A stretch of 42,292 bases of DNA from DASWKG01 sp036396755 (GTDB taxonomy: Bacteria > Actinomycetota > UBA4738 > CALAEC01), in the NCBI GenBank assembly GCA_036396755.1, contig DASWKG010000040.1:1-42292 (forward strand), written 5' to 3'. Numbering within the stretch: position 1 is the first letter of the stretch; the number at the start of each line of letters is the position of its first letter. The notes beneath the pieces are model-generated. The model was not told the DNA's origin and searched no databases. It saw nothing but the letters and a program-made list of their open reading frames with translations. Below are positions 15,861-23,827 of this stretch, piece by piece. The translations under genes were made by a program, and so were the position numbers.

Positions 15861-16730
15861 CCGCGCCCGCGCGCCCGCGCCGCGGCCCTGCGCCTGCAGT
15901 CGATCGACCGCCCGCAGGCTCGCCCCGAGCCGGGTCGCGAGCAGCCCCCGGAACGCGAACGGCATCAGGTCGTGCACCGACCCGAGCCGCGCGCTCACGT
16001 CGCGTGGACCGGTGAGCTCACCGACGGCGCGGCTCGCCGCCCGGCGGGCGTTCGCGGGGTCCGCGAACCGGATCGTGGCGGTCGCGGGGAACGGATGGAT
16101 GACTGGCTCCGGCGGGGAGACGAGGGACTTCGCGACGGCCTCCGCCAGCTCCTCCCGCGCGTCCCCGGGGTCGCGCAGGATCGCCGACGTGCGAGAGGTC
16201 CCCGCCTTGACGCCGACCGCGCGGATGCCGGGCAGCGATGCGGCTGCCTCCTCCATCGCCCGCTGATCTCCCGAGATCACCGCCACCGGGACGCCGCCGC
16301 CCCCGAGCGCGAGGGCCCACAGCCCGGCCTCGGAGAGCGGCTCACCGTCGAGGGCGACCGACATCCCCATCCCGACGGTGTGCGAGAGGAATCCCTCCGG
16401 ATGGCCCGCGCCGGCGTGACACCCCACGAAGATCGCCGCGTCGGGCCGGTTCAGCGCCTCCGGGCCGATGGTCGGCCGGCCGCGCTCCCAGAGCCGGCGG
16501 ACGGGGAGCCCCGGGAAGGCGGCCGTGGGGAGGTTCCGGCCCAGGTGGTGCCAGTCGGCGAGGACGACCTCGTCGGCGCCCGCCGCGAAGGCCGCCTCGG
16601 CCGCGGCGCGGACGTCGCCCACGATCATCCGCACGCCGTGGCGGTACTCGCCGGCCCAGGAGGGGAAGCACTGCTCGTACCGGTCGATGCCGGACACCCC
16701 CACCATGTCGGCGCAGATCGCGACCCGCAC
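15735..16730 (-). CDS. M55 family D-aminopeptidase (DppA-like)
   Basis: A 331-residue homologue of the zinc D-aminopeptidase DppA. Conserved elements are CADMVGVSG (Asp at residue 8), LADWHHLGRN, FVGCHAGAG with GFLSHTVG, and LDGEPLSEAGLWAL. These correspond to the Asp8, His60, His104 and Glu133 zinc sites of Bacillus DppA. The usual Glu at position 10 (DMEG) is Val here, so one ligand is missing and activity is uncertain. DppA releases D-alanine from peptides. GTG 16730 is chosen because it reproduces the family's N-terminus. The C-terminal 40 residues are low complexity and overlap the convergent membrane-protein gene by 126 bp. Confidence 0.82.
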   Translation of the reverse strand: MRVAICADMVGVSGIDRYEQCFPSWAGEYRHGVRMIVGDVRAAAEAAFAAGADEVVLADWHHLGRNLPTAAFPGLPVRRLWERGRPTIGPEALNRPDAAIFVGCHAGAGHPEGFLSHTVGMGMSVALDGEPLSEAGLWALALGGGGVPVAVISGDQRAMEEAAASLPGIRAVGVKAGTSRTSAILRDPGDAREELAEAVAKSLVSPPEPVIHPFPATATIRFADPANARRAASRAVGELTGPRDVSARLGSVHDLMPFAFRGLLATRLGASLRAVDRLQAQGRGAGARARSAGVLALTGWAERRVVRAWAAEPAGLFPPVGGPSGPAPAPL

Positions 16731-16817
16731 GAGGCATTCGTACCAGATGGATCGATCCGGGGCTACCGGATCGTGTCCGTGACGCGCCGTTGCCGAGGGG
16801 AGCTCGCCTCTTTGCCC

Positions 16818-16823
16818 TAGACT
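16818..16823 (+). promoter_or_regulatory. -10 element for the tRNA gene
   Basis: TAGACT in the context CCCTAGACT lies 8 bases before the mature tRNA 5' end. The same CCCTAGACT occurs at 17332-17340 before the coiled-coil gene. No -35 at the usual spacing is obvious. Confidence 0.4.
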
Positions 16824-16831
16824 GAGACGAC

Positions 16832-16905
16832 GCCCGGGTAACCCAACTGGCAGAGGTCGCCGGCTCAAACCCGGCGTGTTGTGGGTTCGAGTCCCACCCC
16901 GGGCA
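16832..16905 (+). tRNA. tRNA with CAA anticodon (nominal Leu) and short variable loop
   Basis: A 74-nt cloverleaf. The 7-bp acceptor is GCCCGGG/CCCGGGC and the discriminator is A. A 3-bp D stem closes a loop containing GG. The 5-bp anticodon stem GCCGG/CCGGC has loop CTCAAAC, so the anticodon is CAA at 16866-16868. The variable loop is 5 nt (GTGTT), and the T arm is GTGGG-TTCGAGT-CCCAC. CAA reads UUG, a leucine codon, but bacterial tRNA-Leu is class II with a long variable arm, which is absent here. CCA is not encoded. Structure is certain; amino-acid identity is not. Confidence 0.85.
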
Positions 16906-16923
16906 CAGAAACGAACGCCCTGT

Positions 16924-17301
16924 TGCCTCAGGTCAAGATGTCCTCGAAGGGTTCCACCGGTTGCCTCACCAAAGATGTCCTCGAACACTGCTTCCAGGAG
17001 AAGGTCTCCCTGAAGGGGTGGTCCGCTGGGGCCGTCACCTCCTTTCGCTTCTCGGGTTGGGTCTTCGCCAGCTCGAGGAGCCGGTCCTCGCATCCCGCGA
17101 TCTCGCGCATCCCACTCGGCGAAGGTCCGGATAGGGATCTGCCGCTCGTGGATCGATCCCGGCTTTCGTCACCGCTTTCCGTTGCGCCATCGAAAGCCCC
17201 ACTGCCACCCCTCCTGAGGAGCCGTGGTGAGCACGGCTCCTTCGAGGACATCATTAGGTGAGGCGCAGCTCCTCTTTCGAGGACATTTCTGGATGAGTCA
17301 A
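16924..17301. mobile_element. MITE-like element or IS remnant with long duplicated terminal repeats
   Basis: The left end has two copies of a 37-bp-spaced unit: TTGCCTCA (16924, 16961), each followed by ATGTCCTCGAA (16938-16948, 16975-16985). The right end has the inverted equivalents TTCGAGGACAT (17241-17251, 17276-17286), GGTGAGGC (17257-17264) and TGAGTCAA (17294-17301). The ends are therefore about 60-bp imperfect inverted repeats, each with an internal duplication, a pattern seen in IS21-type elements. The roughly 250-bp interior contains no recognisable transposase, so this is a non-autonomous or internally deleted element. No clear target duplication is visible. Confidence 0.65.
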
Positions 17302-17311
17302 CTCGGACGCT

Positions 17312-17340
17312 TGCCTCCTTGGCTCCGCTTCCCTAGACTT
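17312..17340 (+). promoter_or_regulatory. Promoter for the coiled-coil gene
   Basis: TTGCCT at 17312-17317 and TAGACT at 17335-17340 are 17 bp apart. The predicted start is near 17347, 12 bases before the gene's ATG. It lies 10 bp outside the MITE-like element. Confidence 0.45.
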
Positions 17341-17358
17341 CTTCTTCCCCATCCCGTG

Positions 17359-17670
17359 ATGATGACCAAGCTCACACTTGCACTCTCAGGCATGGACGCC
17401 GAGATCCGCGGCGCCCGTACCCGGCTCTCCATCCTCCGTGACGAGCTCGGCGAGCGCAGGGGGCTGGCCGACGAGCTGCTGGTGCGCTCGTTCATCGCCG
17501 AGACGGCTTTCGCGGACCGGGAGTATCGCGTCGCCGAGGCCCGGTGCCGCCGGCTCGAGTCCCGGGCCCTCGACGAGGAGGTCCTGTTGACGTCGCTGAT
17601 CGCCGAGAGGGAGCGTCTTGGCGCCCACGTCGGGCGGGCCGGCAATCCCGGACCGGAGGCGCGTTCGTAG
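17359..17670 (+). CDS. Small coiled-coil protein, function unknown
   Basis: A 103-residue, strongly helical, charged protein. It begins MMTKLTLALSGMDAEIRGAR and continues with heptad-like runs (LSILRDELGERRGLADELL, EYRVAEARCRRLE, LLTSLIAERERL). There is no signal peptide or membrane segment. It resembles short conserved actinobacterial coiled-coil proteins of unknown role, but I cannot name a family. Tandem ATGs at 17359 and 17362 and a GTG at 17356 are all possible starts. Longer in-frame extensions run into the MITE-like element and are rejected. It stands alone behind its own promoter, about 200 bp before the LIV transporter operon. Confidence 0.65.
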   Translation: MMTKLTLALSGMDAEIRGARTRLSILRDELGERRGLADELLVRSFIAETAFADREYRVAEARCRRLESRALDEEVLLTSLIAERERLGAHVGRAGNPGPEARS

Positions 17671-17726
17671 GACGGAGGGAGTGGCTCCCGCGGACGGGCC
17701 CACCCGCGCAGGATGTGGGCCTCGAC

Positions 17727-17756
17727 TTGGAGATGGGCGCGGGAGTGTGGTAGTAG
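17727..17756 (+). promoter_or_regulatory. Possible promoter for the LIV-type operon
   Basis: TTGGAG at 17727-17732 and TAGTAG at 17751-17756 with an 18-bp spacer. The -10 lacks the final T, so support is limited. The 17671-17868 interval shows no other gene; it holds purine-rich AGGAGGG-like runs and the AGGGAGGAGA ribosome-binding site before the ATG at 17869. Confidence 0.3.
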
Positions 17757-17868
17757 GAATGCCCGGCTCGCCCGCTGTGGCGAACCGGCCGGGAGAGGAA
17801 AGGAGGGAGGCAGGAGGAGGGGATCCCTTCGCACAGAAGGACGGGACACATCTAGGGAGGAGAGCTTG

Positions 17869-19179
17869 ATGAGAAAACCGAAATGGCACCTGCTCGTAGG
17901 CGCGCTCGCGGCGGTCTCGCTGATCGCGGCGGCCTGCGGCGATGACGGTGAGAACGGCGGGGGCGGGGGCGGGGGTGGCGGCGACGGCGCGGAGTGCCCC
18001 GCCGGCGACGTCTGCGTCGAGGTACCGGAGGGCTCCCCGATCAAGGTGGGGACGCTGCTCGTCATCACCGGGGAGAACGCAAGCCTCGGCCTCGACGGCC
18101 AGCACGGCGTCGAGCTGTCGCTGGACTACTACGACGGCGCCTTCGACGGGACCCCGGGCGAGGTTGCCGGCCACCCCGTTGAGCTGGTGCATGAGGACGA
18201 CGGCTGTTCGGCCGAGGGTGGGACCGCCGGTGCGACGAACCTGGCGGCCGACCCGGAGCTTGTGGGCGTGGTCGGGACGAGCTGCTCGGGCGCCGGTGAG
18301 CCGGCGTCGCAGATCCTGTCCGACGCGCAGATCGTCCTGATCTCGCCGTCGAACACCGCGCCTTCGCTGACCGACCCCACGACGCACCAGGAGTACTACC
18401 TGCGCACCGCGCACAACGACAAGGTGCAGGGGGCGGCCATGGCGCAGTTCGTCTCGGAGGAGCTGGGACTGACCACCGCGGCGACGATCCACGACGGCAG
18501 CCCGTACGCCGACCAGCTCCAGCAGGTGTTCACGGAGACCTTCACGAACGAGTTCGGCGGTGAGGTGAGCTCCCAGGAGGCCGTGCAGGTCGGCGACACC
18601 GACTTCGGGCCCCTGCTCACCAGCATCGCGGCGGGCAGCCCGGAGTTCCTCTACTACCCGATCTTCGTGGCCGAGGGTGGCCTGGTCACAGCCCAGGCCC
18701 GCGAGGTCCCGGGACTCTCCGACGCCTTGCTCGGGGGCGCGGACGGGATGCTCACGCCGGACTGGATCGAGGCCGCGGGAGCGGAGAACGCCGAGGGCGT
18801 CTTCCTCTCCGGCCCCGACCTCGAGTTCGCGAGTGGCTTCTATCAGGACGAGTTCATCCCCGCGTACGAGGAGCAGTTCGGGGAGCCGACGTCGGTGTTC
18901 CACGCGCACGCGTTCGACGCGACCACGATGCTCCTCGAGACCATCGAGGAGGTCGCCATCGAGGGAGACGGCGTCACGCTGATCCCCCGGGTCGCCCTGA
19001 AGGACGCGATGTTCGGGATCACCGGCTTCGAGGGCATCCTGGGCTCGCTCGACTGCACGCCGACCGAAGACGCGATCGGCGACTGCAACGCGGGTGCCAC
19101 CATCACGGTCAGCCAGGTCCAGGGCGGCGAGTTCGTGGTCGTCTGGCCGGAGGAGAAGGCCTCGGGAGAGATCAAGTAG
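17869..19179 (+). CDS. livK: Branched-chain-type amino-acid ABC transporter substrate-binding lipoprotein
   Basis: A 436-residue extracytoplasmic binding protein of the LivK/periplasmic type I fold. The signal peptide ends in the lipobox LIAAACG, with lipidated Cys at position 23. A Gly-rich linker and the ligand domain follow (IKVGTLLVITGENASLGLDG, LVGVVGTSCSGAGEPA, NDKVQGAAMAQFV). AGGGAGGAGA precedes the ATG. It heads the operon with livH, livM, livG and livF, and would deliver an amino acid or amide to LivHM. The ligand could be branched-chain or another amino acid; the downstream FAD oxidase argues for a wider substrate. Confidence 0.93.
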   Translation: MRKPKWHLLVGALAAVSLIAAACGDDGENGGGGGGGGGDGAECPAGDVCVEVPEGSPIKVGTLLVITGENASLGLDGQHGVELSLDYYDGAFDGTPGEVAGHPVELVHEDDGCSAEGGTAGATNLAADPELVGVVGTSCSGAGEPASQILSDAQIVLISPSNTAPSLTDPTTHQEYYLRTAHNDKVQGAAMAQFVSEELGLTTAATIHDGSPYADQLQQVFTETFTNEFGGEVSSQEAVQVGDTDFGPLLTSIAAGSPEFLYYPIFVAEGGLVTAQAREVPGLSDALLGGADGMLTPDWIEAAGAENAEGVFLSGPDLEFASGFYQDEFIPAYEEQFGEPTSVFHAHAFDATTMLLETIEEVAIEGDGVTLIPRVALKDAMFGITGFEGILGSLDCTPTEDAIGDCNAGATITVSQVQGGEFVVVWPEEKASGEIK

Positions 19180-19227
19180 CAGATCAGGGACAAGAACTCG
19201 CGCACGCGATGAGCGAGCGTGTAGGAT

Positions 19228-19259
19228 GCCGCGGGCGGGTCGGAAGACCCGCCCGCGGC
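19228..19259 (+). terminator. Strong hairpin between livK and livH
   Basis: A perfect 14-bp GC-rich stem closes a GGAA tetraloop, 48 bp after the livK stop and 28 bp before livH. No U-tract follows. It probably stabilises the livK mRNA or partly stops transcription, so that the binding protein is made in excess over the membrane components. Confidence 0.65.
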
Positions 19260-19287
19260 ACTCGTCCCGAACACCGGAAGCTGACTC

Positions 19288-20412
19288 ATGGCCGACGACG
19301 ATAAGCAGATGAAGCAAGAAGCAGCGCCCGAGCCGCCCGACGTAGGTCCGGGGCAGGTTCAGCGCAGGCTCATGCGCCTGCCCCTGCGCTCGATCATCCT
19401 GTGGCTGCTGTCGATCACCCTGCTGGTCGGGGTGGTGTGGGGATCGTGGAAGACCCTGGACAAGGGCACGTTCACCACCAGCGACTGGCAGTCGTTCATC
19501 GTGGACGGCGTCGCTCGGGGGAGCGTCTACGCCCTGATCGCCATGGGCTACACACTCGTCTACGGCATCCTCTTCATGATCAACTTCGCGCACGGCGAGG
19601 TCTTCATGTCGGGGACGTTCACCGCGTACTTCATGGCCCGGTGGATGGACCAGACGGGCTTCTTGAACAGCCAGCCCATCGTGGCGATCGGCGTCCTGCT
19701 CCTGGTCTCCATGGTGGTCTCCACGACCGTGGCGGTCGCCCTCGAGCGGGTGGCCTATCGGCCCCTGCGGGGAGCACCGCGGCTCGTGCCGCTCATCACC
19801 GCCATCGGGGCCTCCCTCTTCCTACAGAACTCGTTCCGGGGCTTCTACGGGGCACAGGCCACCGCCTACCCGCAGATCGACATCCTGAGGGGCGCGTGGG
19901 AGTTCCTCGGCTGGCGCTTTCAGCGCACCGAGGTGGTGGCCATCGTGGGCGCCTTCCTTCTGATGGCCGGCCTCTACTGGTTCATCAAGAAGACGCGTAC
20001 CGGACGCTCGATGCGCGCCGTCGGCGAGGACAAGGAAACGTCGGCGCTCATGGGCATCGATGTCGACCGCACCATCGTGAGCACGTTCGCGATCGGCGGC
20101 CTCCTCGCGGGCGCCGCAGGGATCCTCTTCATCTTCCTGTTCAACCAGGTGAAGTTCGACATGGGGTTCATCCCCGGCATCAAGGCGTTCACGGCCGCCG
20201 TGCTCGGAGGCATCGGTAACGTCGCCGGCGCGGGGATCGGCGGCCTGTTGCTCGGGGTGTTCGAGGCCGTCGGGCCCTTCCTGCTGCTCGAGGGGTTCAA
20301 CGTCCCCTCGCCCAACCAGCTCCAGCTCATCATCGCCTTCGGCATCCTCGTCCTCGTCCTGATCTTCCGCCCCGGCGGCCTGCTGGGCAGCACCGAAGGG
20401 GACCGCGCCTAG
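19288..20412 (+). CDS. livH: Branched-chain-type amino-acid ABC transporter permease LivH
   Basis: A 374-residue inner-membrane permease with about eight membrane segments. The LivH signature GYTLVYGILFMINFAHGEVF is at about residues 91-110, and the EAA-like cytoplasmic loop has RSMRAVGEDKETSALMGIDV. GGIGNVAGAGIGGLLLG and the C-terminal LIFRPGGLLG are typical. It has an unusual polar N-terminal stretch of about 30 residues before the first helix. The stop TAG is immediately followed by the ATG of livM. It forms the membrane channel with LivM. Confidence 0.94.
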   Translation: MADDDKQMKQEAAPEPPDVGPGQVQRRLMRLPLRSIILWLLSITLLVGVVWGSWKTLDKGTFTTSDWQSFIVDGVARGSVYALIAMGYTLVYGILFMINFAHGEVFMSGTFTAYFMARWMDQTGFLNSQPIVAIGVLLLVSMVVSTTVAVALERVAYRPLRGAPRLVPLITAIGASLFLQNSFRGFYGAQATAYPQIDILRGAWEFLGWRFQRTEVVAIVGAFLLMAGLYWFIKKTRTGRSMRAVGEDKETSALMGIDVDRTIVSTFAIGGLLAGAAGILFIFLFNQVKFDMGFIPGIKAFTAAVLGGIGNVAGAGIGGLLLGVFEAVGPFLLLEGFNVPSPNQLQLIIAFGILVLVLIFRPGGLLGSTEGDRA

Positions 20413-22281
20413 ATGAGCACTCGGGCGCTGGCGGGGCGGGCCTCGGTCATGACCGCCGACGGGCGGACCGGGTCCACGAGGAGCACCGTGACCGTCGGCA
20501 TGATCGGCGGCCTGGTCGCCGTCTACTTCATGGTCGTCGGGATGGTGGAGAAGTTCGACGCGCGAGGGATCATCGCGGGCGTCATCGGGCTGAGCTTCAC
20601 GCTGCTGGCCATCACGGCGGCGGGGACCGGCTACATGGCCGCCCGGTCTCGCGAACGGGCGGGGATGGCGACGGGGCTGGCGTCCGCTGCGTCCGCCGGA
20701 GCCCTCGCCGGAGCGGTGGCGGGGGCCCTCTCGGCCGTCACGATCTTGGCGGTCGACCTGATCGGCGAGGAGCACGTCCGGACGATGTTCCAGTCGTTCA
20801 CCCCGCGCCTGATCGAGGGTATCCTCTCCTTCGGCCGGACGGTCGGCTTCGGAGCGATGGTTCTCTTCGCCGCCGGCGTCTCCCTCGGCGTGCTGGGCGC
20901 TCTCCTCCAGCAGACGGCTCCGCGTATGCGACGGGCGATCCTGACGGGGCTGGGAACTCTGCTCGTCATCTCGATGGCGGAGCCCTTCCTGACCCAGGTC
21001 TTCAGGAACGTCACCGATAACTTCGGGATCCCCATCTCCCGCGATTGGCTCTACGAGCGGAGTGGCATGACCGTGCTGGGGGCGATCCTCATGTTCGCCT
21101 TGGGCTTCGCCTTCTCGTGGTGGCGATCGACGCGGGCCCAGCGCGCGACCGTCTCGCCGCCCGCGGGCGAGCGCTCCGCGGACGCGGCCGGTATGCGCTC
21201 GATCCGCGGGCTCGTCCGGGGCAGGGCCGGCAAGATGATCGGGTTCCTTGCCGTCCTGGGCCTCTTGATCCTGGTGCCGAGGATCGTGGGGCCCTTCCTG
21301 AGCCAGGTCGTCGTCATCATCGGCATCTACGTGCTGCTGGGGCTCGGGCTGAACATCGTCGTCGGCTTCGCGGGCCTGCTCGACCTGGGCTACGTCGCCT
21401 TCTTCGCGGTGGGCGCCTACGCGGTGGCCGTGTTCACCTCGCCCGCGTCGTACCTGGCGGCGGAGGGCGCCACCACGGGCGTGCTGAACTTCTGGGTCGC
21501 GCTGCCGATCGTCGTGGTGATGGCCATCGTGGCCGGCCTCATGATCGGCGCGCCGGTCCTGCGGCTGCGCGGCGACTATCTCGCCATCGTCACGCTCGGG
21601 TTCGGCGAGATCGCCCGAGTGCTCATCGCATCGAACTGGCTGAGCGAGTACCTCGGCGGCGCTCAGGGGATCCTGCGGATCCCGCCGCCGGCGCCCGAGG
21701 AGTGGAGCCTGCGGAGACCGCAGAACCTCTACTTCATCGTGCTCGCGTTCGTGCTCATCGCCGTCTTCGTGTCCACGCGGCTGAAGGATTCCCGTGTGGG
21801 ACGTGCCTGGGCGGCGATGCGTGAGGACGAGAGCGTCGCCGAAGCCATGGGCGTCAGCGTCATCAACTACAAGCTGCTCGCGTTCGGCATCGGCGCGGGC
21901 GTGGGCTCGCTCGGCGGCGCCATCTTCGCGATCCAGGTGGGGTCGGTCTTCCCCAACAGCTTCGACCTGCTCGTCTCGATCAACGCGCTGTCCGTCATCG
22001 TTCTCGGGGGGCTCGGTAGCATCCCCGGCGTCGTCGTTGGAGCGCTGGCGCTCGTCGGTCTGCCGGAGCTGCTCCGGGAGTTCCAGGAGTTCCGGTTGCT
22101 CATCTACGGCGCCGTCCTCGTCGCGCTGATGATCCTCCGGCCCGAGGGCCTCCTCCCCGAGGTCCGGCGGAAGCGGGAGCTGCACGAGCGCGCCATCGAG
22201 GAGGAGCAGTACGAGGAGCAGGTCGGGCAGGAGGGGCTGCCTCCCGTGATCGAGACCGGGCCGGAGGAGCGGAGAGAATGA
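20413..22281 (+). CDS. livM: Branched-chain-type ABC transporter permease LivM with long N-terminal membrane extension
   Basis: A 622-residue protein, about twice the usual LivM length. The C-terminal 320 residues are a standard LivM (LGLNIVVGFAGLLDLGYVAFFAVGAY broken across helices, LRLRGDYLAIVTLGFGEIAR, DSRVGRAWAAMREDESVAEAMG, LRPEGLLPE). The first 270 residues contain about six extra hydrophobic segments, among them GMIGGLVAVYFMVVGMV and GAMVLFAAGVSLGVLGALL, with no similarity I recognise. The final 40 residues are a charged cytoplasmic tail. It starts directly at the livH stop and overlaps livG by 4 bp. Confidence 0.92.
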   Translation: MSTRALAGRASVMTADGRTGSTRSTVTVGMIGGLVAVYFMVVGMVEKFDARGIIAGVIGLSFTLLAITAAGTGYMAARSRERAGMATGLASAASAGALAGAVAGALSAVTILAVDLIGEEHVRTMFQSFTPRLIEGILSFGRTVGFGAMVLFAAGVSLGVLGALLQQTAPRMRRAILTGLGTLLVISMAEPFLTQVFRNVTDNFGIPISRDWLYERSGMTVLGAILMFALGFAFSWWRSTRAQRATVSPPAGERSADAAGMRSIRGLVRGRAGKMIGFLAVLGLLILVPRIVGPFLSQVVVIIGIYVLLGLGLNIVVGFAGLLDLGYVAFFAVGAYAVAVFTSPASYLAAEGATTGVLNFWVALPIVVVMAIVAGLMIGAPVLRLRGDYLAIVTLGFGEIARVLIASNWLSEYLGGAQGILRIPPPAPEEWSLRRPQNLYFIVLAFVLIAVFVSTRLKDSRVGRAWAAMREDESVAEAMGVSVINYKLLAFGIGAGVGSLGGAIFAIQVGSVFPNSFDLLVSINALSVIVLGGLGSIPGVVVGALALVGLPELLREFQEFRLLIYGAVLVALMILRPEGLLPEVRRKRELHERAIEEEQYEEQVGQEGLPPVIETGPEERRE

Positions 22282-23066
22282 GACTGCTCGAGGTTGAGAA
22301 CCTCGTGAAGCACTTCGGCGGCGTGGCCGCCGTCGACGGTGTGGACTTCCACGCCGACGAGAAGGAGATCGTGAGCGTGATCGGGCCCAACGGCGCCGGC
22401 AAGACCACGCTCTTCAACGTCGTGACGGGCTTCTTCGAGCCCGACTCCGGGAAGATGGAGTTCGAGAAGCTGAGCCTGGTGGGGCTGAAGCCGAACCGCG
22501 TGACGAAGCTGGGTATCGCCCGCACCTTCCAGCAGATCCGGTTGTTCCCGAATCTGACCGTCCTGGAGAACGCCATGGTTGGCCAGCACTGCCGAACGAA
22601 GGCGGGGCCGTTCGGGGCGATCATCCGTCCTCCGTGGGCGGTCAGGGAGGAGCGAGAGATCGCCGACCGGGCGCGTGAGGTCCTGGGGTTCTTCGGCGAC
22701 CGGCTCCTCCCCATGCAGGACACCATGGCCTTCGAGCTCTCCTACGCCGATCGGCGCCGCCTCGAGATCGCGCGCGCCATGGCCACGATGCCGAAGCTGC
22801 TGCTCTTGGACGAGCCCACCGCCGGGATGAACCCCGTGGAGAAGCACGGACTGGTCGAGCTGATCGGCCGGCTCCGCGCCGAGCGCGGCTACACCGTGGT
22901 GTTGATCGAGCACGACATGCCGGTGGTCAAGAACGTGTCGGATCGCGTGGTGGCGATCGACCACGGCAAGGTCATCGCCCAGGGCACCTACGACGAGGTC
23001 TCCAGCGACCCGCAGGTGATCGAGGCGTACCTCGGCAAGCAGAAGGCGACGGGGCAGCAGATATGA
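22278..23066 (+). CDS. livG: Branched-chain-type ABC transporter ATPase LivG
   Basis: A 262-residue cytoplasmic ATPase. Walker A is GPNGAGKTT (about residue 36), the Q-loop is TFQQIRLFPNLTVLEN, the ABC signature is the variant ELSYADRRRLE, and Walker B is LLLLDEPTAGMNP, followed by the H-loop Ile-Glu-His. These features, including the non-LSGGQ signature, are characteristic of LivG. The ATG overlaps the livM stop (ATGA) and the gene's stop overlaps livF in the same way, so all subunits are translationally coupled. Confidence 0.95.
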   Translation: MRLLEVENLVKHFGGVAAVDGVDFHADEKEIVSVIGPNGAGKTTLFNVVTGFFEPDSGKMEFEKLSLVGLKPNRVTKLGIARTFQQIRLFPNLTVLENAMVGQHCRTKAGPFGAIIRPPWAVREEREIADRAREVLGFFGDRLLPMQDTMAFELSYADRRRLEIARAMATMPKLLLLDEPTAGMNPVEKHGLVELIGRLRAERGYTVVLIEHDMPVVKNVSDRVVAIDHGKVIAQGTYDEVSSDPQVIEAYLGKQKATGQQI

Positions 23067-23827
23067 CCACGCCAGAAGCGGGAGAGAAGCGGACGCCGGC
23101 ACCCAGCGGGGAGCCCCTCCTGCGGCTGAAGGACGTCACGGCGGGGTACGGCCCGGTCCAGGTGCTTCACGGGATCAGCCTCGACGTGACGGAGGGCGAG
23201 ATCGTGTGCCTGCTCGGCTCGAACGCCGCCGGCAAGTCCACGACCCTGAAGTCCATCCTCGGGTTGGTGAGGCCGTCGGGAGGAGAGGTCCATCTTCGCG
23301 GCGAGCGGGTCGATGGGCTTCCCGCGCAGAAGATCGTCGCGCGGGGCATCACCATGGTTCCCGAGGGACGGCGCCTGTTCTCGAAGATGTCCGTACGCGA
23401 GAACCTCAATATCGGGGCACAGCTCCGCAAGGACGACGAGAAGATCGGCCAGGATCTCCAGCGGGTGCTTAAGCTCTTCCCCCGGCTCGAGGAGCGGCTG
23501 GAGCAGAAGGCGGGGACCCTGTCCGGAGGCGAGCAGCAGATGTGCGCCATCGGCCGGGCACTCATGGCCGATCCCAAGATCCTGCTCATGGACGAGCCTT
23601 CCATGGGCCTGGCGCCCATCCTCGTGGAACAGGTCTTCGAGACGATCGAGGAGATCAACAAGCTGGGTACCACGATCTTCCTCGTCGAGCAGAACGCGAA
23701 CATGGCCCTCTCGATCGCCGACCGCGGCTACGTGATCCAGACGGGTCGGGTGGTCCTGGCCGACACAGCCAAGAAGCTCCTGGAGAACCCGCAGACCAGA
23801 GAGGCGTACCTCGGCGAGCTGACGTGA
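23063..23827 (+). CDS. livF: Branched-chain-type ABC transporter ATPase LivF
   Basis: A 254-residue ATPase partner of LivG. Walker A is GSNAAGKST with Ala replacing the common Gly. The LivF landmark MVPEGRRLFSKMSVRENL, the signature TLSGGEQQM and Walker B ILLMDEPSMGLAP are present, and the C-terminus ends TREAYLGELT. A polar 20-residue N-terminal lead precedes the first strand. The stop overlaps the GTG of the FAD oxidoreductase (GTGA), which links that enzyme to the transporter operon. Confidence 0.95.
   Translation: MTTPEAGEKRTPAPSGEPLLRLKDVTAGYGPVQVLHGISLDVTEGEIVCLLGSNAAGKSTTLKSILGLVRPSGGEVHLRGERVDGLPAQKIVARGITMVPEGRRLFSKMSVRENLNIGAQLRKDDEKIGQDLQRVLKLFPRLEERLEQKAGTLSGGEQQMCAIGRALMADPKILLMDEPSMGLAPILVEQVFETIEEINKLGTTIFLVEQNANMALSIADRGYVIQTGRVVLADTAKKLLENPQTREAYLGELT

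Noticed and set aside
16832..16905. Reading the anticodon as TCA (selenocysteine or suppressor)
   Set aside because: It would require an unpaired shift of the stem; the 5-bp stem and single U33 fix the anticodon as CAA.
16924..16985. Two repeats at 37-bp spacing as a CRISPR array
   Set aside because: Only two copies, no regular spacers, no cas genes, and the same motifs recur inverted at the other end of the element.
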